Shown piece by piece: positions 1 to 5,895 of a stretch of 6,487 nt of DNA. Under the pieces are notes generated by a model that was given only the letters and a program-made list of their open reading frames with translations, did not search any database and was not told the DNA's origin. A program made the position numbers and the translations under genes. The stretch is taken from the NCBI GenBank assembly GCA_900290315.1, contig OKRF01000529.1:11334-17820 (forward strand), written 5' to 3'. Positions within the stretch are counted from its first letter, which is position 1; the number at the start of each line of letters is the position of its first letter. Source of the DNA: Candidatus Sulfopaludibacter sp. SbA3 (GTDB lineage: Bacteria; Acidobacteriota; Terriglobia; Bryobacterales; Bryobacteraceae).

Positions 1-738
1 AACAAGCCGGTGCGCTTGACGTTGCGCGATGCGGCGGGTAAGCAGAGTGAGGTGGAAGTGCGCCGCAGCGGCTACTCCGGCGGGCGAACTACGCCCGGCT
101 TCGAGTGGCGCCTGCTCTCCGGCAACGTCGCCTACGTGGCTCTCAACAGCTTCGAGAGCGACCAGATCCTGAACCAGTGGAGGCGCGCCTTTCCGGAGAT
201 CTCCAAGGCATCCGCGCTCATTCTGGACGTGCGCAGCAACGGAGGCGGCAACAGCGGCATCGGCGACGAAATTCTGCGCGATCTGGTGGCCGCGCCGTTC
301 CCCGGTTTGCGTGTACGCATGCGCCGATACAATCCCACCGAGCGGGCGGGCGGCTTGCTGATGGATTTCCAAGACGTGCCCGCGGACCAATACTCGCCGC
401 ACCCCAACGCCTATAGCTCAAAGCCCGCTCTCGTTCTGGCCGGCCCGGCTACGTTTTCCGCCGCGGAAGATTTCCTGGTCGTTTGGAAGAACAGCGGCCG
501 CGGGAAGATCATCGGTGAACCCAGCGCCGGCAGCACCGGCCAACCCCTCTCTTTCGGCCTCCCCGGCGGCGGCACGGCGCGTGTCTGCACCAAGAAGGAT
601 ATGTTCCCGGATGGCACCGAATGGGTCGGCAAGGGCATCGATCCTGACATCCTGGTTCGCCCCGCCCTGGCGGACGTTCAGGCGGGCAAAGACACCGTGC
701 TGAATCGCGCATTGGAGTATCTGGCCAGTGTAAAGTAA
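1..738 (+). CDS. S41-family peptidase (C-terminal processing protease-like), 5' end missing
   Basis: The reading frame is open to the left edge, so the GTG at 10 is not a credible start and the N-terminus lies outside the window. The first 20 or so residues (KPVRLTLRD, then alternating charged and hydrophobic residues) look like the end of a PDZ domain. The S41 core follows: LILDVRSNGGG (217-249), then LVLAGPATFSAAEDF with the predicted nucleophile Ser at codon 457-459 and the following AAE. Twenty-five residues later, where Tsp/CtpA enzymes carry the catalytic Lys in a GEPTFGKG-like motif, this protein has GEPSAGSTG, with Ser at 532-534. That places it with the IRBP/tricorn-like S41 branch rather than with true CtpA. 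Such proteins are usually exported peptidases of the cell envelope, but the signal region is not visible here. The TAA stop lies 6 bp before the MarC gene, suggesting one transcript. The family call is firm; substrate and activity are unknown. Confidence 0.9.
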   Translation, partial: NKPVRLTLRDAAGKQSEVEVRRSGYSGGRTTPGFEWRLLSGNVAYVALNSFESDQILNQWRRAFPEISKASALILDVRSNGGGNSGIGDEILRDLVAAPFPGLRVRMRRYNPTERAGGLLMDFQDVPADQYSPHPNAYSSKPALVLAGPATFSAAEDFLVVWKNSGRGKIIGEPSAGSTGQPLSFGLPGGGTARVCTKKDMFPDGTEWVGKGIDPDILVRPALADVQAGKDTVLNRALEYLASVK

Positions 739-744
739 GCCAGT

Positions 745-1416
745 ATGGACGGCCCGCTGAGCGACCTCGCTAAGTACACTCTCTTGGTGGTGGGGGCGCT
801 GTTTCCCATTGTCAACCCCATCGGAAACACGCCCATTTTCCTTTCGATGACCCGCGGGCTGTCCGGGAAGGGAAGAATCGCGCTGGCCCGCATGATCGCG
901 CTCAACGGGCTGGCGCTGATCCTGGTCTCTATCTTCATTGGCACCCACATCCTGGCGTTTTTCGGTATCTCGCTACCAGTGGTGCAGGTAGGCGGCGGAC
1001 TGGTGGTGATCTCTACCGGATGGGCGCTCTTGCGCCAGCCGAACGATGACTCCGATGGGAAAGACTCGCGCGGAGAGTGCCACGAGGCGGACTACTCCCG
1101 CCAGGCATTCTATCCGCTGACGCTGCCTCTGACGGTGGGACCGGGTTCGATCTCTGTGGCGATTACCGTGGGCGCCAATCGTGCCGAAGGCTCGGAGTGG
1201 CGATGGCCCCTGATCGCCGGAATGTTGCTGGGCTCGGCCCTGATCGCCGCATCCATCTACCTGAGTTACCGCTTCGCCGAAGGGCTTGCGCGCACGCTCG
1301 GCGAAGCGGCGATGAACGTCATCATCCGGATTTCGTCGTTCATCCTGGTCTGCATCGGAGTGCAGATCCTGTGGAACGGGTTGAGCACGCTGTTGCGCAG
1401 CGTGGTCCGGTATTGA
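745..1416 (+). CDS. MarC family (UPF0056) integral membrane protein
   Basis: This 223-residue protein has the usual length for the MarC/YhgN family and about six predicted membrane segments (roughly residues 11-33, 45-66, 73-97, 124-147, 156-178 and 192-214). Family hallmarks are the NPIGNTP motif in the first segment (residues 24-30) and the related half-repeat YPLTLPLTVGPGS (123-135) in the fourth. These give the two-fold internal symmetry expected of the family. A polar loop (residues 98-120) separates the halves. MarC was named for the E. coli multiple-antibiotic-resistance locus, but a role in resistance was not upheld and the transported substrate is unknown. The ATG at 745 has only a weak purine-rich region upstream and lies 6 bp after the S41 peptidase stop, so it probably relies on read-through from that gene. 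Its 3' end faces the peroxiredoxin gene with 3 bp between stop codons. Confidence 0.93.
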   Translation: MDGPLSDLAKYTLLVVGALFPIVNPIGNTPIFLSMTRGLSGKGRIALARMIALNGLALILVSIFIGTHILAFFGISLPVVQVGGGLVVISTGWALLRQPNDDSDGKDSRGECHEADYSRQAFYPLTLPLTVGPGSISVAITVGANRAEGSEWRWPLIAGMLLGSALIAASIYLSYRFAEGLARTLGEAAMNVIIRISSFILVCIGVQILWNGLSTLLRSVVRY

Positions 1417-1419
1417 GGC

Positions 1420-2079
1420 TTACTTCGGTTGCGGCGCGACGCGCAGGTAAGGCTTCAGGGTCTTCCAGCCATCCGGGAACATCTTGTGGGCTTCTTCGTC
1501 GGAGACGGCGGGCGGAATGATGATGTCGTCGCCATTCTTCCAATTCACCGGAGTGGCCACTTTGAGCCTCGCCGTGAGTTGCAGGGAATCGAGCACGCGC
1601 AACACTTCATCGAAATTGCGTCCGGTGCTCATGGGATAAATCAGCATCAACTTGATTTTCTTATCCGGGCCAATCACAAATACCGTGCGCACGGTGGCGT
1701 TGGTGGCGGCGGTGCGGCCTTCGGACGTGCTGCCCGCATCGGCCGGCAGCATCTCGTAAAGCTTGGCCACCTTCAGTTCCGTGTCGCCAATCATGGGGTA
1801 ATTCACTTTGTGACCCTGGGTCTCTTCGATGTCGGCGGCCCACTTCCCATGATTGGTCACGGGGTCGACGCTCAAGCCGATAATCTTGGTGTTGCGCTTG
1901 GCGAACTCCGGCTGCAACCCGGCCATGTAGCCCAGTTCGGTGGTGCAGACGGGAGTGAAATCCTTCGGGTGCGAAAACAGAATCGCCCATCCGTCGCCAA
2001 TCCATTTATGGAAGTTGATGGTCCCTTCGGTGGTTTCAGCGGTGAAATCAGGCGCGGTGTCATTGATCCGTAAAGACAA
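1420..2079 (-). CDS. 1-Cys peroxiredoxin (Prx6-type, AhpC/TSA superfamily)
   Basis: This thiol peroxidase of 219 residues reduces hydrogen peroxide and organic hydroperoxides. The catalytic motif is PKDFTPVCTTE, with the peroxidatic Cys at residue 45 and the conserved Pro38 and Thr42. No other cysteine occurs in the protein, so it must use a 1-Cys mechanism and be re-reduced by an external thiol. The long C-terminal extension (ATPVNWKNGDD, then a PPAVSDEEA and FPDGW segment, about residues 176-206) is typical of the Prx6 subfamily and separates it from 2-Cys AhpC. There is no signal peptide, so it is probably cytosolic. The start is TTG at 2079-2077, chosen because a strong AAGGAG site sits 8 nt upstream and because MSLRINDTAPDF matches the family N-terminus; no in-frame ATG lies nearby. 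It is divergent from the cupin operon and appears monocistronic. Confidence 0.96.
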   Translation of the reverse strand: MSLRINDTAPDFTAETTEGTINFHKWIGDGWAILFSHPKDFTPVCTTELGYMAGLQPEFAKRNTKIIGLSVDPVTNHGKWAADIEETQGHKVNYPMIGDTELKVAKLYEMLPADAGSTSEGRTAATNATVRTVFVIGPDKKIKLMLIYPMSTGRNFDEVLRVLDSLQLTARLKVATPVNWKNGDDIIIPPAVSDEEAHKMFPDGWKTLKPYLRVAPQPK

Positions 2080-2086
2080 GTTTCGA

Positions 2087-2095
2087 TCTCCTTTT
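2087..2095 (-). promoter_or_regulatory. Strong ribosome binding site of the peroxiredoxin gene
   Basis: Read on the minus strand, the sequence AAAAGGAGA contains the full AGGAG core (2092-2088). Eight nucleotides separate this core from the TTG codon at 2079. The spacing and near-perfect anti-16S match decide in favour of TTG as the initiation codon. It is the best ribosome binding site in the window. Confidence 0.85.
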
Positions 2096-2105
2096 GGTGT
2101 TTCGA

Positions 2106-2135
2106 ATTGTACGCCAGCGCCCTCGGAGCATTCAA
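2106..2135 (-). promoter_or_regulatory. Predicted sigma70-type promoter of the peroxiredoxin gene
   Basis: On the minus strand a TTGAAT -35 element (2135-2130) is followed by an 18-nt spacer and a TACAAT -10 element (2111-2106; five of six matches to TATAAT). The -10 box ends 26 nt before the TTG start, which would give a leader of about 20 nt containing only the ribosome binding site. The -35 element overlaps a short inverted repeat, ATTCA-AGTC-TGAAT (2130-2143), which could be an operator, although repeats this short arise by chance. The site lies in the 110-bp divergent intergenic region. No equally good promoter was found for the rightward operon. Confidence 0.6.
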
Positions 2136-2189
2136 GTCTGAATCGTCCTGATTATGCGAACATCAATAGTGCGCTAAAGAGCACCTTAT

Positions 2190-3398
2190 ATGACGTCGAA
2201 CCTGATACGCGAGGCTCTCTCCGCGGGCGAAGGCATCGTGCGGCTGGCGCCGTGCTGGGTGCCGCGATCGTTCCTGATGCCCGGCGGGCGGCTCAAGCTG
2301 GACCCGCGCGACCTGTACATTCTGGGCGGACATCGTGGCGGCATTGATGAACGGTGGTTTTCATCCACCACCAAGGCTGCCAACGGGCCGCTGACCGCGC
2401 CTGATGAAGGCCTCAGCTACATCGAATTCCGCGGCCAGAAGGTCCTACTCAAAGAAGCCATCGAGATGGAGGGCGATCTCTTTCTGGGCGGCGACGTGAT
2501 GCAGCGCGAGGGCGGTTGGAACCTGCTCTGCAAGTTCTTCGACAACCTGGGACCCATTCCCCACCACTTGCACCAGAACGACGAGTTCGCCGCACGCGTG
2601 GGCCAGAGGGGGAAACCGGAAGCCTACTACTTCCCGCCGCAATACAACTTCCAGGACAACAACTTTCCGTACACCTTCATGGGACTCGAACCCGGTACCA
2701 CGCGCGATGATGTGCGCCGCTGCCTGGAGCGGTGGGACCAGGGCGACAACGGCATCCTTTATCACACGCGCGCGTACAAATTGAAGCCCGGTACCGGATG
2801 GCAGATCGATCCCGGAATTCTGCACGCGCCCGGTTCGCTGGTGACCTACGAGCCGCAGGTGAACTCCGACGTCTTCGCCATGTTTCAATCCCTGGTGGAA
2901 GGGCGCCCGGTGCCGTGGGACCTTCTGGTCAAAGACGTTCCGCCCGAGCATCATCACGACCTGGACTACCTGCTGGACATGCTGGATTGGGATGCCAACC
3001 TGGATCCGGAATTTGCCAGCCACCGCTTGTTCGAACCTGCGCCGGTAGCGCCCCTGGAACAGATGGCCGACGCCGGATACTGCGAAAAGTGGATTGTCTA
3101 TTCGACGCGCTTCTACTCGGCGAAGGAACTGACGGTGGCTCCCGGACGCTCCGTGAAGATCCACGATGCCGCCGCGTACGGGGTGATTTTCGTACAGGGA
3201 TACGGCACGTTCGGCAGGCATGAAGTCGAGACTCCCACGCTGATTCGTTACGGGCAGATGACCAAAGATGAACTGTTCGTCAGCGCTGCTGCTGCCCAGG
3301 AGGGCGTGGTCATCACCAATCGCAGCGATGCCGAGGACCTGGTGCTGCTCAAGCATTTCGGCCCGGGGAATCCAGATGCACCCGGCCGGAAGATATGA
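2190..3398 (+). CDS. Cupin-fold protein resembling class I mannose-6-phosphate isomerase
   Basis: This 402-residue protein has no signal peptide and is probably cytosolic. The central part resembles type I phosphomannose isomerases, zinc enzymes that interconvert mannose-6-phosphate and fructose-6-phosphate. It has PHHLHQNDEFA (124-134), GKPEAYYF (141-148) and QIDPGILHAPGS (205-216). By analogy with the fungal enzyme, candidate metal ligands are His126, His128, Glu144 and His212. The canonical QxHPD is changed to HxHQND, so the protein is a divergent relative and its substrate is uncertain. The C-terminal part (about 306-390) looks like a second jelly roll without an obvious metal site. The ATG at 2190 has a modest AAAGAG site 8 nt upstream. 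The stop overlaps the next start (ATGA, 3395-3398), implying coupled translation with the cupredoxin lipoprotein. A generic sugar-binding or sugar-isomerising cupin is the main alternative. Confidence 0.8.
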   Translation: MTSNLIREALSAGEGIVRLAPCWVPRSFLMPGGRLKLDPRDLYILGGHRGGIDERWFSSTTKAANGPLTAPDEGLSYIEFRGQKVLLKEAIEMEGDLFLGGDVMQREGGWNLLCKFFDNLGPIPHHLHQNDEFAARVGQRGKPEAYYFPPQYNFQDNNFPYTFMGLEPGTTRDDVRRCLERWDQGDNGILYHTRAYKLKPGTGWQIDPGILHAPGSLVTYEPQVNSDVFAMFQSLVEGRPVPWDLLVKDVPPEHHHDLDYLLDMLDWDANLDPEFASHRLFEPAPVAPLEQMADAGYCEKWIVYSTRFYSAKELTVAPGRSVKIHDAAAYGVIFVQGYGTFGRHEVETPTLIRYGQMTKDELFVSAAAAQEGVVITNRSDAEDLVLLKHFGPGNPDAPGRKI

Positions 3399-4165
3399 TT
3401 GGGCAAGCTAAAGCTTACCCCACCCTGGCGATCCTGGCCTTGGTGGCATGCGGTGGCAGCAAGCCGCCGGAAAAGAAGGCCGTGGAAGCGCCTAAGCCTC
3501 TGGAGTATTTTCACGTGGACGCTGCCACCGCGGGAGTAGTGCGCGGGAAGGTCAGCTTCACCGGGACCAAGCCCGCGCGCAAGGTGATCGTTATGGATTC
3601 GGATGCCGGATGCCAGCAGGCCCACGCCGGCCATCCCGTTTACGATGAACCCATCGTCACCGGAAAAGGAGGCGGCCTGGCCAACGCCTTCGTCTATATC
3701 CAGGCTGGTCTCGAGGGCAGGAAGTTCGAACTCCCGGAGGGCCCGGTGGTGCTGAACCAGCATGGGTGCATGTTCGAACCGCGCGTGCTGGGCATGCGCG
3801 CCGGCCAGTTCATGGCGGTCCGCAACAGCGATACCGTCTCGCACAACGTCCATCCCAAGCCCACCAACAATTACGATTGGAACCAGCAGCAGCCGCCTGG
3901 CTCTCCCGACCTGGAACACAAATTCCCGCGGGCCGACGTGATGATTCCGGTGAAGTGCAACGTGCACTCCTGGATGCGCGCGTATATCGGCGTAGTGGAC
4001 CATCCCTATTTCGCCGTCACGGGCCCGGATGGAGCCTTCGAACTGAAGAACGTTCCGCCGGGCGGCTACACGGTCGCGGTCTGGCAGGAAAAGCTGGGAG
4101 AGCAGAAACAGGCGATCCACCTTGCCGCATCGGGGACTGCCGCTGTAAACTTCACCTATCCATGA
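3395..4165 (+). CDS. Cupredoxin-like lipoprotein with type 1 copper motif and carboxypeptidase-regulatory-like end
   Basis: The 256-residue product begins with a lipoprotein signal: a hydrophobic run (residues 9-18) and lipobox LVAC with Cys19, followed by a Gly/Pro/Lys-rich linker. It should therefore be exported and membrane-anchored. The cupredoxin part carries VRNSDTVSHNVH (142-153), giving a His ligand at 150, and VKCNVHSWM (186-194), giving Cys188, His191 and Met194. The C-x2-H-x2-M spacing is that of amicyanin-type blue copper sites, so all four type 1 ligands appear present. Additional Cys73 and Cys125 (in HGCMFEP) might form a disulfide. The tail GPDGAFELKNVPPGGYTVAVW (210-230) matches a carboxypeptidase-regulatory-like beta-sandwich strand pattern. 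Expected role: periplasmic electron transfer or copper binding, partner unknown. The gene overlaps both neighbours by 4 bp, and no well-placed ribosome binding site is seen, consistent with translational coupling. Confidence 0.85.
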   Translation: MIGQAKAYPTLAILALVACGGSKPPEKKAVEAPKPLEYFHVDAATAGVVRGKVSFTGTKPARKVIVMDSDAGCQQAHAGHPVYDEPIVTGKGGGLANAFVYIQAGLEGRKFELPEGPVVLNQHGCMFEPRVLGMRAGQFMAVRNSDTVSHNVHPKPTNNYDWNQQQPPGSPDLEHKFPRADVMIPVKCNVHSWMRAYIGVVDHPYFAVTGPDGAFELKNVPPGGYTVAVWQEKLGEQKQAIHLAASGTAAVNFTYP

Positions 4166-5175
4166 CCCACATCAAGTTCGCGCTCCTCGTCCCGATCGCG
4201 CTGCTGGCCGGCTGCGGTCATTCCGGTCCTTCCTACCACGTCTACATCAGCAACGAATCGTCGGGTGACGTCACGATCATCGACCCGGTGCGCATGGAGG
4301 CGCTGTCTACCGTACCGATCGGCAAGCGCGCGCGGGGCATTCATCCCAGCGTGGACGGCAAGCTGATCTTCATCGCGCTCAGCGGATCGCCGCTGGCACC
4401 TCCCGGAGTGGACGAGAGCACTCTGCCGCCGCCCGACAAGAGCGCCGACGGCATCGGGGTCTTCGATATCGCCCAGAACAAACTGTTGCGCAAGCTACCC
4501 GGCGGGTCGGACCCTGAGCAGTTCGCCGTGGGCAGGGATGGCGCGCTCTACATTTCCAACGAGGATGCGGCGGGCGTCAGCTTCGTGGATCCGGTGAAGG
4601 GCGAAGTGCTGCACACCATTCCTACCGGCGAGGAGCCTGAAGGAGTGACGGTTTCGCCCGACGGCAAGCTGGTCTACGCCACGTCGGAAGAGGCTGGCAC
4701 CGTGACCGTGATCGACATCGCCACCGCCAAGGCGGTGAAGACGATCAAGGTAGGCCGGCGTCCGCGCAACGTCACGTTTCTGCCGGATGGATCGCGCGCA
4801 TTCGTGACTAATGAGAACGATGGCACCGTGTCGGTGATCGATACCGGCACCATGGAGGCGACTCACACCGTCCTGCTGGGGGCAGGGTTGAAGCCGATGG
4901 GACAGGCCATGTCGCGCGACGGGTCGCGGCTTTACATCAGCACCGGCCGCGGCAAGCAGGTGGTGATTCTGGAGCCCGCCACGGAAAAGATCCTGGCGGC
5001 ATTTGAGGTGGGACAGCGCCCCTGGGGCATCGCCTTGTCGCCCGACGAAAAGCTGCTGTTCACCGCCAACGGCCCCTCCAACGACGTCTCGGTGGTGGAC
5101 GTGGCCACGCATGCGATCCTCAAGAAGATCAAAGTGGGTGAGCGGCCCTGGGGCGTGTTGGTGCTTGGGCAATAG
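4162..5175 (+). CDS. YVTN-type seven-bladed beta-propeller lipoprotein (PQQ-associated propeller-like)
   Basis: The ATG at 4162 overlaps the previous stop (ATGA) and opens directly into a lipoprotein signal: FALLVPIALLAGC with the acylated Cys at residue 18. Starting further upstream in this frame would bury that signal, so 4162 is the likely start (337 residues). Seven repeats follow, with blades near residues 26-60, 68-115, 128-157, 170-199, 212-240, 256-284 and 298-327. They carry motifs such as YISNESSGDVTIID, GEEPEGVTVSPDGK, VGRRPRNVTFLPDG and GQRPWGIALSPDEK. This pattern closely resembles the PQQ-dependent catabolism-associated beta-propeller family (TIGR03866), which lies near PQQ alcohol-dehydrogenase systems. 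No PQQ gene is visible here. Blade 2 contains a proline-rich insertion (about 75-97). Propellers of this type lack a conserved catalytic residue, so a binding or scaffold role is likely. It is the last gene of the operon. Confidence 0.9.
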   Translation: MTHIKFALLVPIALLAGCGHSGPSYHVYISNESSGDVTIIDPVRMEALSTVPIGKRARGIHPSVDGKLIFIALSGSPLAPPGVDESTLPPPDKSADGIGVFDIAQNKLLRKLPGGSDPEQFAVGRDGALYISNEDAAGVSFVDPVKGEVLHTIPTGEEPEGVTVSPDGKLVYATSEEAGTVTVIDIATAKAVKTIKVGRRPRNVTFLPDGSRAFVTNENDGTVSVIDTGTMEATHTVLLGAGLKPMGQAMSRDGSRLYISTGRGKQVVILEPATEKILAAFEVGQRPWGIALSPDEKLLFTANGPSNDVSVVDVATHAILKKIKVGERPWGVLVLGQ

Positions 5176-5219
5176 GGGGTAGGCGTCGGGAGGCTCGCAT
5201 AATGCGGTGACTGGATGCA

Positions 5220-5279
5220 CTGTCCCGAGTACGCCAGGGACAGACGTCAATTCCTGTCTTCGGAATTGGTGTCTGTCCC
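5220..5279. repeat. REP-like palindromic element, long hairpin with competing arm
   Basis: The left arm GGGACAGACGTCAATTCC (5237-5254) pairs with the right arm GGAATTGGTGTCTGTCCC (5262-5279) across a 7-nt loop. All 18 positions pair, two of them as G-U wobbles if transcribed. A third copy of the outer motif, CTGTCCC (5220-5226), can pair with GGGACAG (5237-5243), so two alternative hairpins share one arm. The size, position just downstream of an operon and GGGACAGAC/GTCTGTCCC ends resemble bacterial REP elements mobilised by RAYT transposases. It begins 44 bp after the propeller stop and could also stop or protect the transcript, although no T-tract follows on the plus strand. Genome copy number cannot be judged from this window. 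Confidence 0.7.
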
Positions 5280-5333
5280 CCTCTTGCCCAACAACTTCAG
5301 CCACACCGGCCCGCCAATCTACATCCCACCGGG

Positions 5334-5358
5334 TGAGGCTCGCCTCATGAGCCGGCTC
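5334..5358. repeat. Two adjacent short palindromes
   Basis: TGAGGC-TC-GCCTCA (5334-5347) is a 6-bp inverted repeat around two bases, and GAGCCGGCTC (5349-5358) is a perfect 10-bp palindrome. They sit 54 bp past the REP-like hairpin. Individually they are short, but their clustering with the other inverted repeats suggests a composite repeat or recombination-prone site. Confidence 0.5.
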
Positions 5359-5372
5359 TCTCGAAAGTAACG

Positions 5373-5392
5373 CCGGCGGTCTCTGCCGCCGG
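5373..5392. repeat. Perfect GC-rich hairpin (7-bp stem)
   Basis: CCGGCGG (5373-5379) and CCGCCGG (5386-5392) are exact inverted repeats around the 6-nt loop TCTCTG. No T-run follows on either strand (the plus strand continues TATAGCGAGCG), so this does not look like a classic intrinsic terminator. A GCGAGCGAAGCGAGC stretch follows immediately (5398-5412). Confidence 0.6.
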
Positions 5393-5549
5393 TATAGCGA
5401 GCGAAGCGAGCCACAAAACCCCGGCCCCTGGCCCTGAAGATGACCCGGGTGTTGGGAGATGCAGTTTCGTGGGCGTTTTTGGGTGCAACGTCTTACAACG
5501 CGACGGACCAATGATGACGCCGAGTTTCGTTCAGGCCAATTGGAGCGGA

Positions 5550-5571
5550 ACAGCCGCGGGAGCGGCTCTGT
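5550..5571. repeat. Short stable hairpin AGCCGC-GGGA-GCGGCT
   Basis: AGCCGC (5552-5557) and GCGGCT (5562-5567) pair perfectly around a GGGA tetraloop. Flanking AC and GT could extend the stem past a 2-nt bulge. It stands alone in the gene-free region and might be part of a repeat or a structured RNA, but neither can be shown from one copy. Confidence 0.5.
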
Positions 5572-5895
5572 ACGAGTGATCCACCCGGAGGCAAATGTCG
5601 GTAAACGCTGCGCGACTTAACCGGCTAATCTCTGCCCGTTCCGGAGCGGTGGCGCGGCGAATCACTCAGGACCCGCAGGACCATTCTGCCCAATGAAAGT
5701 GGGAACAGCAAGAGGTTTTGTGACAACCGATTGCCAGTCCCCGAAACTCCGGCCAAGCGGGCTCATCGAGCACTCGTCAGGTGGGACAACTCCAACGAAA
5801 AGAAGAAATGAAAGCCTATCCACCGGACGATGAGCGCTTTGTCAAACGGCGGACCCCAGTGAAGGATTGGCCGGTATTTAACGACCAGGGGAGAC

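Larger units (their letters stand above)
5176..5895. other. Gene-free, palindrome-rich intergenic region
   Basis: About 720 bp lie between the propeller gene and the tail-end of the permease gene, and both genes end into it. No reading frame here has a credible start, ribosome binding site and recognisable protein. The left half (5220-5412) holds several perfect or near-perfect inverted repeats, listed separately, and a GCGAGC-GAA-GCGAGC direct repeat (5398-5412). The right half (5580-5895) has weaker structure: a short CAGGACC direct repeat separated by 2 nt (5667-5682) and a quasi-palindrome CCGTTCCGGAGCGG (5636-5649). I found no tRNA and no clear transposase remnant. Confidence 0.75.

Noticed and set aside
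2112..2189. Promoter for the rightward cupin operon
   Set aside because: Candidate -10 boxes (around 2150-2155 and 2165-2170) have poor matches and no fitting -35 element, so I did not annotate one, although a promoter must lie nearby.
2445..3356. Long minus-strand reading frame (303 codons) inside the cupin gene
   Set aside because: It is antisense to a gene with clear family motifs. Its translation shows no recognisable domain, and its length is explained by the high GC content and codon bias of the true gene.
3248..4120. Long minus-strand frame (290 codons) antisense to the cupredoxin lipoprotein
   Set aside because: The product is rich in His and Arg with no known motif, as expected for a shadow of a GC-rich gene. 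The plus-strand protein has a lipobox and copper ligands.
3766..4161. Upstream extension of the propeller reading frame to an ATG at 3766
   Set aside because: The extra 132 residues are an out-of-frame shadow of the cupredoxin gene and would place the lipoprotein signal in the middle of the protein. The ATGA-coupled start at 4162 is far better.
5373..5392. Intrinsic terminator for the operon
   Set aside because: The stem is strong, but no T-run follows on either strand. It is kept as a hairpin repeat only.
4495..5511. Minus-strand frame of 338 codons spanning the propeller gene and the repeat region
   Set aside because: It reads through the antisense of seven propeller repeats and a palindrome cluster, and shows no domain. 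The start region lies in non-coding DNA.
5520..5800. Possible group II intron or transposon remnant in the right half of the gene-free region
   Set aside because: I looked for a domain V-like hairpin, boundary motifs and inverted ends, and found none. The one stable hairpin (5550-5571) does not match.
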